64,000 nt of DNA. Source: Hyphomicrobium sp. (GTDB taxonomy: Bacteria > Pseudomonadota > Alphaproteobacteria > Rhizobiales > Hyphomicrobiaceae). Position numbers and translations under genes: made by a program. Each line of letters starts with the position of its first letter. Position 1 is the first letter of the stretch. Of the stretch, positions 17,677 to 25,948 are shown one piece after another. Below the pieces are notes generated by a model. The model was given only the letters and a program-made list of their open reading frames with translations, searched no databases and was not told the DNA's origin. Where the stretch lies: positions 1 to 64,000 of the forward strand of contig PERL01000011.1 of the NCBI GenBank assembly GCA_002928735.1. The letters are read 5' to 3'.

Positions 17677-19305
17677 ATGACACTGTCCCCCTACGATCAG
17701 AACCTCGACAAGAACCCGGCCAACCATCAGCCGCTGACCCCTCTCACATTCCTGGAACGTGCCGCGGCGGTCTATCCTAACCACACCGCCGTCATCCACG
17801 GCTCGCTGCGCTATTCGTGGAAGGACTTCTACGCCCGTAGCCGCCGTCTCGCCTCCGCCCTGGCGCGCCTCCAGATCGGTCCTGGCGATACTGTCTCGGT
17901 CATGCTGTCCAACACGCCGCCGATGCTGGAAGCCCATTACGCCGTGCCAATGCTGGGAGCGGTCTTGCATTCGCTGAACACGCGCCTCGATGCGCCGATC
18001 CTCGCCTTCCAGCTCGACCATGCTGAAACCAAGGTCCTCATCACCGACCGCGAGTTCTCGAGCGTCATGGCCGACGCCTTGGCGCTCGCCAAAGTCCGTC
18101 CAATTATCATCGACTATCATGATCTGGAGTTTCCCCAGGACGGCAAGCCGCTCTCGCAACTCGACTACGAGACGCTCATTCAAAACTCCGATCCTGAATT
18201 CAAATGGCGCATGCCCGCCGACGAGTGGGCAGCGATCTCGCTCAATTACACCTCCGGCACCACAGGCAACCCGAAGGGCGTCGTCTACCATCATCGCGGC
18301 GCCGCCCTCATGTGCTACGCCAACACCATCGCCACCGGCATGGGCCGCCATCCCGTGTACCTGTGGACGCTGCCCATGTTCCACTGCAACGGCTGGTGTT
18401 TCACCTGGTCGATGGCCATGGTAGCTGGCACGCATGTCTGCCTGCGCTGGGTCCGCGCCAAAGCGATGTACGACGCCATCGTCGAGCACAAGGTCACGAA
18501 TATCTCCGGCGCGCCGATCGTCATGTCGACGCTGCTTGGCGCGAAACCCGAAGAAAAGCGGCACATTTCACACCGCGTCTCCTTCAACCACGCCGCCGCC
18601 CCCCCGCCACAAGCCGTCCTCGACGCCATGATCGCCGCAGGCTTCGATCTCACCCACCTTTACGGTCTCACCGAAACCTACGGCCCCGCGACCATCAACG
18701 AATGGAACACCGAGTGGCACGCGCTTGAAGAAGAGGTCAAAGCCAAGAAGCGTATTCGCCAGGGTGTGCGCTACGTCGCGCTGGAAGACCTGACGGTAAT
18801 GGACCCTGAAACCATGACGCGCGTTCCCGCCGATGGCGAGACGATGGGCGAAGTTATGTTCCGCGGGAACATCGTGATGAAGGGCTATCTCAAGAACCCC
18901 GAAGCGACTGCAGAAGCCTTTGCTGGCGGGTGGTTCCATTCCGGCGACCTCGGCGTTCTCCATCCCGATGGCTACATCCAACTCAAAGACCGCTCCAAGG
19001 ATGTCATCATTTCCGGCGGCGAGAATATCTCATCGATCGAAGTCGAAGACGTGCTCTATAAGCATCCCGCTGTCGCCGCCTGCGCTGTGGTCGCCAAGCC
19101 CGATGAAAAGTGGGGCGAGACGCCATGCGCATTCATCGAACTTAAGGCCGGCGCCTCCGCGACCAAAGAAGAGCTCGTGGCGTGGTGTCTCGAGCACCTC
19201 GCCCGCTTCAAAGCCCCCCGCCACGTAGTGTTCACCGAGTTGCCCAAGACAGCCACCGGCAAGATCCAGAAGTTCCGCCTGCGCGATCTGGCCAAGGATG
19301 CCTGA
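17677..19305 (+). CDS. acyl-CoA synthetase (AMP-forming, medium-chain/DmdB-like)
   Basis: A 542-residue adenylate-forming enzyme that activates a carboxylic acid to its CoA ester. Core motifs are intact: P-loop YTSGTTGNPKGV, FNHAAAPPPQAV, LYGLTETYGPATINEW, WFHSGDLGVLHPDGYIQLKDRSKDVIISGGENISS, and the catalytic lysine in PKTATGKIQK at the C-terminus. The NEW after LTETYGP and the overall length match medium-chain synthetases and the DmdB methylmercaptopropionate-CoA ligase group; the exact acid cannot be told. Start ATG 17677. No beta-oxidation genes are adjacent; it appears to be transcribed alone. Confidence 0.9.
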   Translation: MTLSPYDQNLDKNPANHQPLTPLTFLERAAAVYPNHTAVIHGSLRYSWKDFYARSRRLASALARLQIGPGDTVSVMLSNTPPMLEAHYAVPMLGAVLHSLNTRLDAPILAFQLDHAETKVLITDREFSSVMADALALAKVRPIIIDYHDLEFPQDGKPLSQLDYETLIQNSDPEFKWRMPADEWAAISLNYTSGTTGNPKGVVYHHRGAALMCYANTIATGMGRHPVYLWTLPMFHCNGWCFTWSMAMVAGTHVCLRWVRAKAMYDAIVEHKVTNISGAPIVMSTLLGAKPEEKRHISHRVSFNHAAAPPPQAVLDAMIAAGFDLTHLYGLTETYGPATINEWNTEWHALEEEVKAKKRIRQGVRYVALEDLTVMDPETMTRVPADGETMGEVMFRGNIVMKGYLKNPEATAEAFAGGWFHSGDLGVLHPDGYIQLKDRSKDVIISGGENISSIEVEDVLYKHPAVAACAVVAKPDEKWGETPCAFIELKAGASATKEELVAWCLEHLARFKAPRHVVFTELPKTATGKIQKFRLRDLAKDA

Positions 19306-19462
19306 CGGAAGCCCTCCCCCAAAAAATCTGCGACGGGTTTTCCCCTCTCCCGCGTTCGAATGAATGACGCGGCGTGCTGGCGTCCGCCCGGCACCAGCCC
19401 TCGGTGCTGAGCTCCCCGCATTGGCCGGGCCTGGCGCGCCGCGCACGAACATGGAGAACCCA

Positions 19463-20098
19463 ATGACACGTAACGGAAAAATCCTCGCAGGCGCTGCAGT
19501 GATCCTAACGCTCGGCTCCGCCGCCGCGATCGCTCACCGCCACGGCGGCGGCCACCACAAGGGCCACCACGGTTGGGGTGGCCCGCATGGGATGATGGGC
19601 CTCGCCGGGCCCTTGTGCCGCGGCAACGCGGCTGAAAAGGCCGACCTGATGATGGTCCGCCTCCAGTATAAGGTGAACCCCACCGACGCCCAGAAGCCGG
19701 CCTTTGAGGAATTGAAGACCGCTGTGAAGTCGGCTGCCGAAAAGGTCGCCGCCGCCTGCCCGCCGAAGCCCGAACCGGCCGCTGACGGCGCCAAGCCGGA
19801 ACGGCCCGCGCCCAAGGAAATCACCGCGCGTTTGGCTGATACCGAAGCCCAACTCGCCGCCGCACTCGAAGGCGTGAAGATCGTACGTCCCGCCGCCGAG
19901 AAGCTATATGCCACGCTCGACGATGCGCAGAAGAAAGCCGTCTCCGAAATCGGCATGGGTAAGCGCGGCAAGTGGGGCAAGCATCACGAGCGCTGGGAAA
20001 AGCGCGGACGTGATGGTGGCCCAGATGGCGAACGCGGTGGTCCCGGCGGCGGCCCCGCCGGCGATGACGGCACGCCCGAGCGCGAAGGCGATCTCTAA
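19463..20098 (+). CDS. secreted LTXXQ/Spy-like His- and Gly-rich protein
   Basis: An exported protein of 211 residues. Signal segment at residues 6-22, then a histidine/glycine-rich stretch (HRHGGGHHKGHHGWGGPHG, about 25-43), a helical middle with the spaced pattern of Spy/CpxP-type periplasmic chaperones (ADLMMVRLQYKVNPTDAQKPAFEEL; a second similar repeat YATLDDAQKKAV), and a charged Gly/Asp-rich tail. The His-rich part could bind metal. ATG 19463 is preferred because GGAGA lies seven bases upstream. A terminator follows. Its role in envelope stress is inferred from the fold pattern. Confidence 0.68.
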   Translation: MTRNGKILAGAAVILTLGSAAAIAHRHGGGHHKGHHGWGGPHGMMGLAGPLCRGNAAEKADLMMVRLQYKVNPTDAQKPAFEELKTAVKSAAEKVAAACPPKPEPAADGAKPERPAPKEITARLADTEAQLAAALEGVKIVRPAAEKLYATLDDAQKKAVSEIGMGKRGKWGKHHERWEKRGRDGGPDGERGGPGGGPAGDDGTPEREGDL

Positions 20099-20127
20099 TC
20101 GCTAAAGCGGCAAGCCGCTAACGAACG

Positions 20128-20154
20128 AAGCCCGCCGGTCCATCCGGCGGGCTT
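20128..20154 (+). terminator. rho-independent terminator
   Basis: AAGCCCGCCGG and CCGGCGGGCTT pair perfectly around a five-base loop, 30 bases after the Spy-like gene's stop and followed by TTATTCAT. Confidence 0.8.
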
Positions 20155-20234
20155 ATTCATGTCAGCCGCTGCTGTGTTGGAATGAGCGACACCATGCTGC
20201 CAACAACGCAAAGCGTGCGGCAAGCCGGTGTCGC

Positions 20235-20270
20235 AAAAAATCAAAAGCCGACTCCTTGGCGGAGCCGGCT
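20235..20270 (-). terminator. terminator of the minus-strand YdcH-like gene
   Basis: On the minus strand AGCCGGCTCC, loop GCCAA, GGAGTCGGCT (one G-T pair) is followed by TTTGATTTTTT, ten bases after the stop of the YdcH-like gene. Confidence 0.75.
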
Positions 20271-20280
20271 TCAAAGAGCC

Positions 20281-20457
20281 TCAATGGCGAGAGGCGGCGG
20301 ACAGTCTGTCGATCTCTTCTTTGATCTTCAGCTTCTGCTGCTTCATCCGCCGGATGACGACATCGTCGGACCCGGGCCTGGACATCTCCTCTGAAATCCG
20401 GCGGTCGAGCTGCCGGTGCTTCTCTGCGAGTTCGTGGAGATGTGCGGATAACGCCAT
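20281..20457 (-). CDS. YdcH/DUF465 family protein
   Basis: A 58-residue helical protein, MALSAHLHELAEKHRQLDRR followed by ISEEMSRPGSDDVVIRRMKQ and QKLKIKEEIDRL. This is the DUF465 pattern: heptad-like helix, short loop, then a lysine-rich second helix. ATG 20457 is preceded by GGAGGAATAA on the minus strand. The family is common in Proteobacteria with no firm function. A related gene, 20772-20978, is transcribed divergently 314 bases away. Confidence 0.85.
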   Translation of the reverse strand: MALSAHLHELAEKHRQLDRRISEEMSRPGSDDVVIRRMKQQKLKIKEEIDRLSAASRH

Positions 20458-20771
20458 TTATTCCTCCTTCGATCGTTGAGACTTCAAATCATGCCAGAGA
20501 ATGGGTGCGTTGTAAAAGGTGCACAGCGATCACCAATTCTCATTCATGAAAATGTGATCGTGACCGTTAAATTCAACCGGATGTGTTCGCATTTGCATCA
20601 ATATCTACGATTGGATGTCCAGCGCGCGCCCGCCGCCCTCGAACCGCCGCAAAGGCCGGAAATCCGGGCTCCCGGCCGCTAAGCTGTTGCAGAATTGGGA
20701 AAGAAGCGTAAAACGCGCCGCGGGGGGCAGCCGCAGACGTCGGCACGGCCTGAGCAAGTGCGAAGAGGCAC

Positions 20772-20978
20772 ATGGTGCGACACAACGAAGGGGAGTTGCG
20801 GGAAGAACTCGTGCGGCTGCGGAACGAACACCGCACGCTGGACGAGGAAATCGTCGCCCTCGAAGCCATCGGCGGCCACGACCAGCTCAACATCCGCCGC
20901 CTCAAGAAAAAGAAGTTGACCATCAAGGATCAGATCACCGCGATCGAAGATCAACTCCTGCCCGACATCATCGCTTAA
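20772..20978 (+). CDS. YdcH/DUF465 family protein, second copy
   Basis: A 68-residue charged helical protein (LREELVRLRNEHRTLDEEI, then LKKKKLTIKDQITAIEDQL) with the same two-helix DUF465 layout and RRLKKKKLxIKDxI core as the divergent gene at 20281-20457. It differs in its first helix, so the pair are paralogues and not a recent duplication. Start ATG 20772. No other gene lies in the 314-base spacer, which contains AT-rich sequence suitable for two promoters. Confidence 0.82.
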   Translation: MVRHNEGELREELVRLRNEHRTLDEEIVALEAIGGHDQLNIRRLKKKKLTIKDQITAIEDQLLPDIIA

Positions 20979-21079
20979 ATCTCGTTTGGTCGCGGCTCGC
21001 GGATTGAACCTCATGCCGCCGTGATGCGTTTAGATCTTGTTGGCGGCCAAGGATGTTCGCCGTCAGTGCGAGTTCTCTG

Positions 21080-22090
21080 ATGCGCCCCGTCGAAACCTGG
21101 CTCTATCCCGCATCGCTCGGTCTCTACTGCGAGCCCGGCGACTTTTATATCGATCCGCCCCGCCCCGTTGATCGCGCGCTCATCACGCACGGCCATTCCG
21201 ATCACGCGCGCTCCGGCCACGCGCACGTTCTGGCAACGGCGGAAACCATCGACATCATGAAGGTGCGCTACGGCGCCAACTGCGCCGGCGACTTTCAAGC
21301 AGCCGAATTGGGCCACACGCACACCATTAACGGCGTCAGCGTGCGCTTCGTCCCCGCCGGTCATATCCTGGGTTCCGCCCAGATCATGCTCGAATACGAT
21401 GGCCGCCGCGCCGTCGTGTCCGGCGACTACAAGCGCGCCACCGATCCCACCTGCCGCCCATTCGAACTCGTGCCCTGCGATGTCTTCGTCACCGAAGCCA
21501 CGTTCGCGCTCCCCGTCTTCCGCCATGAGCGCGCCGATAGCGAAGCCCGCCGCCTCATTCAATCCATCGCCCGCAATCCCGAACGAACGCATTTGCTCGG
21601 CGTTTACGGTCTCGGCAAATGCCAGCGCATGATCGCGCTGCTGCGCGCAGAAGGCTATGACGCGCCGATTTGGCTGCACGGTGCGCTCGTCGGCTTGACG
21701 GCGCTTTATCAAAACCTCGGGATCGATCTGGGCGACTGCCGCCCCGCCAGCACTGCAGCCGATGCGGACCTGATAGGCGCGCTCGTCATGTGCCCGCCTT
21801 CCGCCCTCATGGACCGCTGGTCGCGTCGCATGGGCGAGGATCCGGTGCGCGTCTTCGCGTCGGGCTGGATGCGCGTGCGTGGCCGGGCCCGTCAACGCGG
21901 CGTCGAACTCCCGCTGATTGTCTCCGATCACGCCGACTGGCCCGAACTTCTCGACACCATCGTCGAGACCGGCGCGGAAGATGTCTGGGTCACCCACGGC
22001 CGCGACGACGCGCTTGTCCATCAATTGAGCCTCATGGGACGCCGCGCCCGGGCGCTCGCACTCGTCGGCTACGACGACGACGCGGAATAG
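21080..22090 (+). CDS. ligase-associated DNA exonuclease (metallo-beta-lactamase/beta-CASP-like)
   Basis: A 336-residue metal-dependent hydrolase with the signature HGHSDHARSG at residues 37-46 that binds the di-metal site, further ligands in GHILGSAQ and SGDYKRATD, and a late HADWPEL. Proteins of this type encoded beside an ATP-dependent ligase are annotated ligase-associated DNA exonucleases. ATG 21080 (MRPVETWLYP) matches the family start; 21053 is a possible longer start. The DNA ligase gene begins six bases after its stop, so the two are an operon for DNA end processing and sealing. Confidence 0.88.
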   Translation: MRPVETWLYPASLGLYCEPGDFYIDPPRPVDRALITHGHSDHARSGHAHVLATAETIDIMKVRYGANCAGDFQAAELGHTHTINGVSVRFVPAGHILGSAQIMLEYDGRRAVVSGDYKRATDPTCRPFELVPCDVFVTEATFALPVFRHERADSEARRLIQSIARNPERTHLLGVYGLGKCQRMIALLRAEGYDAPIWLHGALVGLTALYQNLGIDLGDCRPASTAADADLIGALVMCPPSALMDRWSRRMGEDPVRVFASGWMRVRGRARQRGVELPLIVSDHADWPELLDTIVETGAEDVWVTHGRDDALVHQLSLMGRRARALALVGYDDDAE

Positions 22091-22096
22091 AGCCCC

Positions 22097-23695
22097 ATGC
22101 GCGCCTTCGCCGACACCCTCGACAGCCTCTCCACCACGCAAAGCCGCAACGGCAAACTGGCGCTGCTCACGGCGTATCTGCGCGACGCGCCTGATCCCGA
22201 TCGCGGCTGGGCGCTCGCCGCCCTCACCGATGGACTGCCGCTGCGCATCGGCTTCCGCCGCATCCTCTCCGACCTGATGGCCGCGCGCACCGATCCGGTG
22301 CTGTTCAAACTGTCCCGCGATTTCGTCGGCGACACCGCCGAAACCGTCGCCCTGCTTTGGCCCACACCCGCCGGTCCCGTCACGCCGCCGCGCATCAGTG
22401 AAGTCGTGGATCGGCTCCTCAACGCCAAGCCCGCCGAACACGCCGCCATCATCGCCAACGTGCTCGACCGCTGCAACGTGCGCGAGCGCTGGGCCTTTCT
22501 GAAACTCGTCGGCGGCGCCCCCCGCGTCGGCGTCTCCGCACGGCTTGCCAAAACCGCCGTCGCCGAAATCGGCGGCCAGGATGTCTCGGCCATCGAAGAA
22601 GTCTGGCACGCGCTGAAACCGCCCTACACCGAATTGTTCGCATGGATGGCAGGCCACGCCGACCGGCCCGACCCCGGCAGCGTCCCCGTCTTCCGCCCGC
22701 TCATGCTCGCCCACCCCGTCGAGGACGCCGACTGGCCATCCCTTGATCCGCAAGACTTCGCCGCCGAATGGAAATGGGATGGCATCCGCGTGCAGGTGTC
22801 CGCCAAGGCCGGCGACGTGCGCGTGTATTCCCGCACCGGCGACGACATCTCGCCTGCCTTCCCCGAAATCCGTTCCGCTTTCGCGCACACGGATGTCGTG
22901 GCCGATGGCGAATTGCTCGTCGTGCGCGAAAATGCCGTCGCCTCCTTCAATGATCTCCAGCAGCGCCTCAACCGCAAATCCGTCACCTCCAAGATGCTTC
23001 GTGAAAGTCCTGCGCACCTGCGGCTCTATGATCTCTTATTTGCGAGGGGCGAGGATATCCGCGCGCTCCCCTTCGACGCCCGCCGCAATCGTCTCGAACT
23101 CTGGCACGCCGAAGAACGCCCGCTGCTCACCGATCTGAGCGCGCTGGTGCCATTCACGACGTTTGCAGAACTCGAAGAGCACTGGCGCGGCGCCCGCGAA
23201 GCCGGCATCGAAGGCCTGATGCTGAAACGCCGCGCCAGTCCGTATCTGGCCGGCCGCCCGAAAGGCCACTGGTTCAAATGGAAACGCGCCGCCCTGACCC
23301 TCGATTGCGTGCTCATGTACGCGCAGCGCGGCTCCGGCAAACGCTCGTCGCTCTATTCCGATTTGACTTTCGGCGTCTGGCGCACACGGGAAGGCGCCAA
23401 CGAGCGCGAATTGGTCCCCGTCGGCAAAGCCTACTCCGGCTTCACGGATGTAGAGCTGCGCGACCTCGACCGCTTCATCCGCGCCAACACGACGGAAACC
23501 TTCGGCCCCGTCCGCGCGGTGACGCCCAAGCTCGTCCTCGAAGTCGCCTTCGATGCGGTGCAGCCCTCCACGCGCCACAAATCCGGCGTCGCGATGCGCT
23601 TTCCCCGCATCCACCGCATTCGCTGGGACAAACCCGCCGAAGAAGCCGATACGCTCGATACGACGATGGCCTTGATCGATCGACCCGCCGCATAA
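22097..23695 (+). CDS. ATP-dependent DNA ligase (LigC/cisplatin-resistance-associated type)
   Basis: A 532-residue ligase with an N-terminal DNA-binding domain (about 1-200), nucleotidyltransferase domain with the adenylation lysine in EWKWDGIR (Lys226), motif III VVADGELLV, motif IV EGLMLKRR, motif V WFKWKR and a C-terminal OB fold ending SGVAMRFPRIHRIRWDK. Bacterial enzymes of this group seal nicks in repair, not replication. Operon with the exonuclease upstream. The Lhr-type helicase and PdeM phosphoesterase that often complete this module are not in the window. Its stop codon runs straight into the T-run of the convergent SDR gene's terminator. Confidence 0.93.
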   Translation: MRAFADTLDSLSTTQSRNGKLALLTAYLRDAPDPDRGWALAALTDGLPLRIGFRRILSDLMAARTDPVLFKLSRDFVGDTAETVALLWPTPAGPVTPPRISEVVDRLLNAKPAEHAAIIANVLDRCNVRERWAFLKLVGGAPRVGVSARLAKTAVAEIGGQDVSAIEEVWHALKPPYTELFAWMAGHADRPDPGSVPVFRPLMLAHPVEDADWPSLDPQDFAAEWKWDGIRVQVSAKAGDVRVYSRTGDDISPAFPEIRSAFAHTDVVADGELLVVRENAVASFNDLQQRLNRKSVTSKMLRESPAHLRLYDLLFARGEDIRALPFDARRNRLELWHAEERPLLTDLSALVPFTTFAELEEHWRGAREAGIEGLMLKRRASPYLAGRPKGHWFKWKRAALTLDCVLMYAQRGSGKRSSLYSDLTFGVWRTREGANERELVPVGKAYSGFTDVELRDLDRFIRANTTETFGPVRAVTPKLVLEVAFDAVQPSTRHKSGVAMRFPRIHRIRWDKPAEEADTLDTTMALIDRPAA

Positions 23696-23732
23696 AAAAG
23701 GCGGCGCCGGAGGGGAGGGGATCCGGCGCCGC
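23694..23732 (-). terminator. terminator of the SDR gene, abutting the ligase stop
   Basis: GCGGCGCCGGA (23701-23711) pairs with TCCGGCGCCGC (23722-23732). On the minus strand the stem is followed by CTTTTTTATG, so it ends transcription coming from the SDR gene. The T-run overlaps the ligase stop region. Confidence 0.85.
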
Positions 23733-23779
23733 GCAACCCAAGCGCATCTCGGGGGAGGGACAACGCGCTCAGGGAACGG

Positions 23780-24547
23780 TTACAGCGTGACGACAGTGCC
23801 GCCGCTAACTTCAATCGTTTGACCGGTAATCCAACGCGCGTCCGGTCCGGCGAGGAACGCGACCACATCGGCAATCTCGGGCGCCTGCCCGATCCTCTTT
23901 AGCGCCTGCATGTTGAGCGTCTGCTGCGTGCCTTCATCGCTCTTTACGAAGCCGGTCATGTCCGTTTCGATCACGCCCGGCGCCACCGCGTTGACGGTAA
24001 TGTTGCGCTCACCCAAATTCTTTGCGAGCGCCTTGGTTAGATTGTCGACGGGCGGCTTCGACATCGAATAAACCTCGACACCCGGGAACGGCAATCGCGA
24101 CACCACCGACGTGGTCGAGATGATCCGCCCGCCGTCGTTCAAGCGTGGAATGGCAGCCTGCGTGATGAAGAACAGCGACTTCACGTTCACATCGAACACA
24201 TAGTCGAACTGCTCTTCCGTCGTGTCCGCGAACGCGACGAATGGCGCCACGCCGGCGTTGTTGACGAGAATGTCAAAGGTCTTCTTGCCTCGCTTGGCGA
24301 GTGCCGCATCGACCTGCGCGAAGAGTTTGGCCGCAGCACCCGACTCCGTCAGTTCGGCGCCTACTGCGAACGCATCCCCGCCCTTCGCTTTGATGGCGGC
24401 AACGACCTCGTCGGCTGCCTGCGGGTTGCGGCCGTAGTGAACGCCGACGACGGCGCCATCCGAGGCGAGACGTTCCGCTATTGCCCGCCCGATTCCCCGG
24501 CTGGCACCGGTGACCAATGCGATTTTTCCTGTCAGTGACGTGGCCAT
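23780..24547 (-). CDS. SDR family oxidoreductase
   Basis: A 255-residue classical short-chain dehydrogenase: cofactor loop TGASRGIG (residues 14-21), NNAG, catalytic Ser in TTSVVS, and the YxxxK pair in YSMSK, followed by NAVAPGVIETDM. The sequence HYGRNPQAAD after strand 2 suggests NADP(H). ATG 24547 has AGGGAG upstream. It is divergent from the ArsR-type regulator 24701-25036, with a palindromic candidate operator between them, so it is likely controlled by that regulator. Substrate unknown. Confidence 0.88.
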   Translation of the reverse strand: MATSLTGKIALVTGASRGIGRAIAERLASDGAVVGVHYGRNPQAADEVVAAIKAKGGDAFAVGAELTESGAAAKLFAQVDAALAKRGKKTFDILVNNAGVAPFVAFADTTEEQFDYVFDVNVKSLFFITQAAIPRLNDGGRIISTTSVVSRLPFPGVEVYSMSKPPVDNLTKALAKNLGERNITVNAVAPGVIETDMTGFVKSDEGTQQTLNMQALKRIGQAPEIADVVAFLAGPDARWITGQTIEVSGGTVVTL

Positions 24548-24642
24548 GTCGAACTCCCTGTCTCGATTGAGCCGCACCGTCAGCGGTGGGCGGCGGCGGC
24601 CCTCTGGCCCCCGTCACCACGCCAATATACACCGATGGTCCC

Positions 24643-24680
24643 ATAGTTCAAGATTATCGAACTATTGAATTATCAACTTT
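24643..24680. promoter_or_regulatory. palindromic candidate operator in the SDR/ArsR divergent spacer
   Basis: ATAGTTC (24643-24649) and GAACTAT (24659-24665) are perfect inverted repeats around nine bases. The segment GATTATCGAACT is echoed directly by AATTATCAACTT just after it. The site is AT-rich in a GC-rich setting and about 40 bases before the regulator's ATG, as expected for an ArsR-family binding site. Confidence 0.6.
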
Positions 24681-24700
24681 TCGTGGTGATATAGCGACTC

Positions 24701-25036
24701 ATGCAGCGGCCCTTTGTTCATCCCCCGATTGAATCCGTGACCTTGGAAGGCATCCTCTATGCCTTGGCTGACCCCGTGCGCCTGGAGATCATCCGCCGCA
24801 TTGGTGCGGGCACCTGCGCCATGAACTGCTCGGCCGCTGCACCCGAAAAGATGGCCAAATCTACCCAGTCGCATCACTTTCAAATTTTGCGCGAAGCCGG
24901 CCTCATCCGCTCCGAGCGCCGCGGCGTCGAAGTGATCAATCAGTTGCGCTGCGATGAAATCGGACAGAAGTATCCAGGCCTCATCCCGGCTATCTTGAAA
25001 GCCGCCGACCAGCGCGATGCTGCCAAATCCACCTGA
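24701..25036 (+). CDS. ArsR-type winged-helix transcriptional regulator
   Basis: A 111-residue regulator with the ArsR-like helix-turn-helix: LADPVRLEIIRRI (helix 1-2), then KSTQSHHFQILREAGLIRSERRG (recognition helix and wing). Two cysteines (CAMNC) sit in the N-terminal half; whether they sense anything is unknown. It probably represses itself, the hydrolase gene 19 bases downstream and the divergent SDR gene through the palindrome at 24643-24665. Start ATG 24701. Confidence 0.82.
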   Translation: MQRPFVHPPIESVTLEGILYALADPVRLEIIRRIGAGTCAMNCSAAAPEKMAKSTQSHHFQILREAGLIRSERRGVEVINQLRCDEIGQKYPGLIPAILKAADQRDAAKST

Positions 25037-25054
25037 AGCACGGAGATGTCCCGC

Positions 25055-25936
25055 ATGTTCCAGGGCTTCACACGCGGACGGGCGAACGTTGGCGATGTTG
25101 AGATCGCCTATGTCATGGGCGGCAGCGGTCCGCCCATGCTTCTGCTTCACGGCTATCCGCAAACGCACGCCATGTGGGCCCGCATCGCGCCCTTTTTGGC
25201 CGAACGCTACACCGTGGTCGCCGCCGATCTTAGAGGCTATGGCGATAGCTCCAAACCCATCTGCACGCCCGACCGCAGCAACTATTCCTTCCGCACCATG
25301 GCCGCCGATCAAGTGGCTCTGATGCAAACCCTCGGCTTCGAAACATTCCACGTCATCGGCCACGACCGCGGCGGCCGTGTCGCCCATCGCATGGCGCTCG
25401 ATGAACCCGATCGCGTTTTCTCGCTGGCCGTGCTCGATATCGTGCCCACCTACGCGATGTTCATGGACACCACGCACAAAGTCGCCGCCGCCTACTGGCA
25501 CTGGTACTTTCTCGCCCAGCCCGAACCGTTCCCCGAAACGCTTATAGGCCGCGACCCCGATCATTTCTTCGAGTTCTGCCTCATCAGTTGGGGGAAGATG
25601 CCACTCGACGCCTTCGACCCCGCGCAATTGCAAGCCTATCGCACCGCGTGGCGCAACCCGGCCATGATCCACGGCTCCTGTTCCGATTACCGCGCCGCCA
25701 TCACTGTAGATCTGTCGCACGACACCGGGGATAACAGCAGCAAGATCTCATGCCCCGCCTTGGCGTTCTGGGGAACGAAGGGCCTCATGCACCAGCTGTT
25801 CGACATGGAAGCCGAATGGGAAAAGCGTCTCGCCAGACCGCAGTTCGCGACGCTGCCGGGCGGCCACTTCTTCCCCGAGCAGTTCCCCGAAGAAACCGCC
25901 GCCCGCCTGCTGCAATTCCTCGATGGCGTCGTTTAG
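25055..25936 (+). CDS. alpha/beta hydrolase resembling fluoroacetate/haloacetate dehalogenase
   Basis: A 293-residue alpha/beta hydrolase. The residue set of fluoroacetate dehalogenase is present in order: nucleophile Asp104 and Arg105 in GHDRGGR, Arg108, second-shell Asp128, the halide-pocket His149-Trp150 in [11 protein letters not shown], Tyr212 in SDYRAA and the base His271 in [22 protein letters not shown] precedes the elbow. The group also contains epoxide hydrolases, but the Asp-Arg-x-x-Arg and HW set favours a haloacetate dehalogenase. ATG 25055 has GGAG ten bases upstream; ATG 25046 is also possible. It is cotranscribed with the ArsR-type regulator. Confidence 0.8.
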   Translation: MFQGFTRGRANVGDVEIAYVMGGSGPPMLLLHGYPQTHAMWARIAPFLAERYTVVAADLRGYGDSSKPICTPDRSNYSFRTMAADQVALMQTLGFETFHVIGHDRGGRVAHRMALDEPDRVFSLAVLDIVPTYAMFMDTTHKVAAAYWHWYFLAQPEPFPETLIGRDPDHFFEFCLISWGKMPLDAFDPAQLQAYRTAWRNPAMIHGSCSDYRAAITVDLSHDTGDNSSKISCPALAFWGTKGLMHQLFDMEAEWEKRLARPQFATLPGGHFFPEQFPEETAARLLQFLDGVV

Positions 25937-25948
25937 CCCAGACGATGC

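Noticed and set aside
21011-23017. 668-residue minus-strand frame
   Set aside because: Antisense to the exonuclease and ligase genes, both with complete motifs. No domain in the antisense product.
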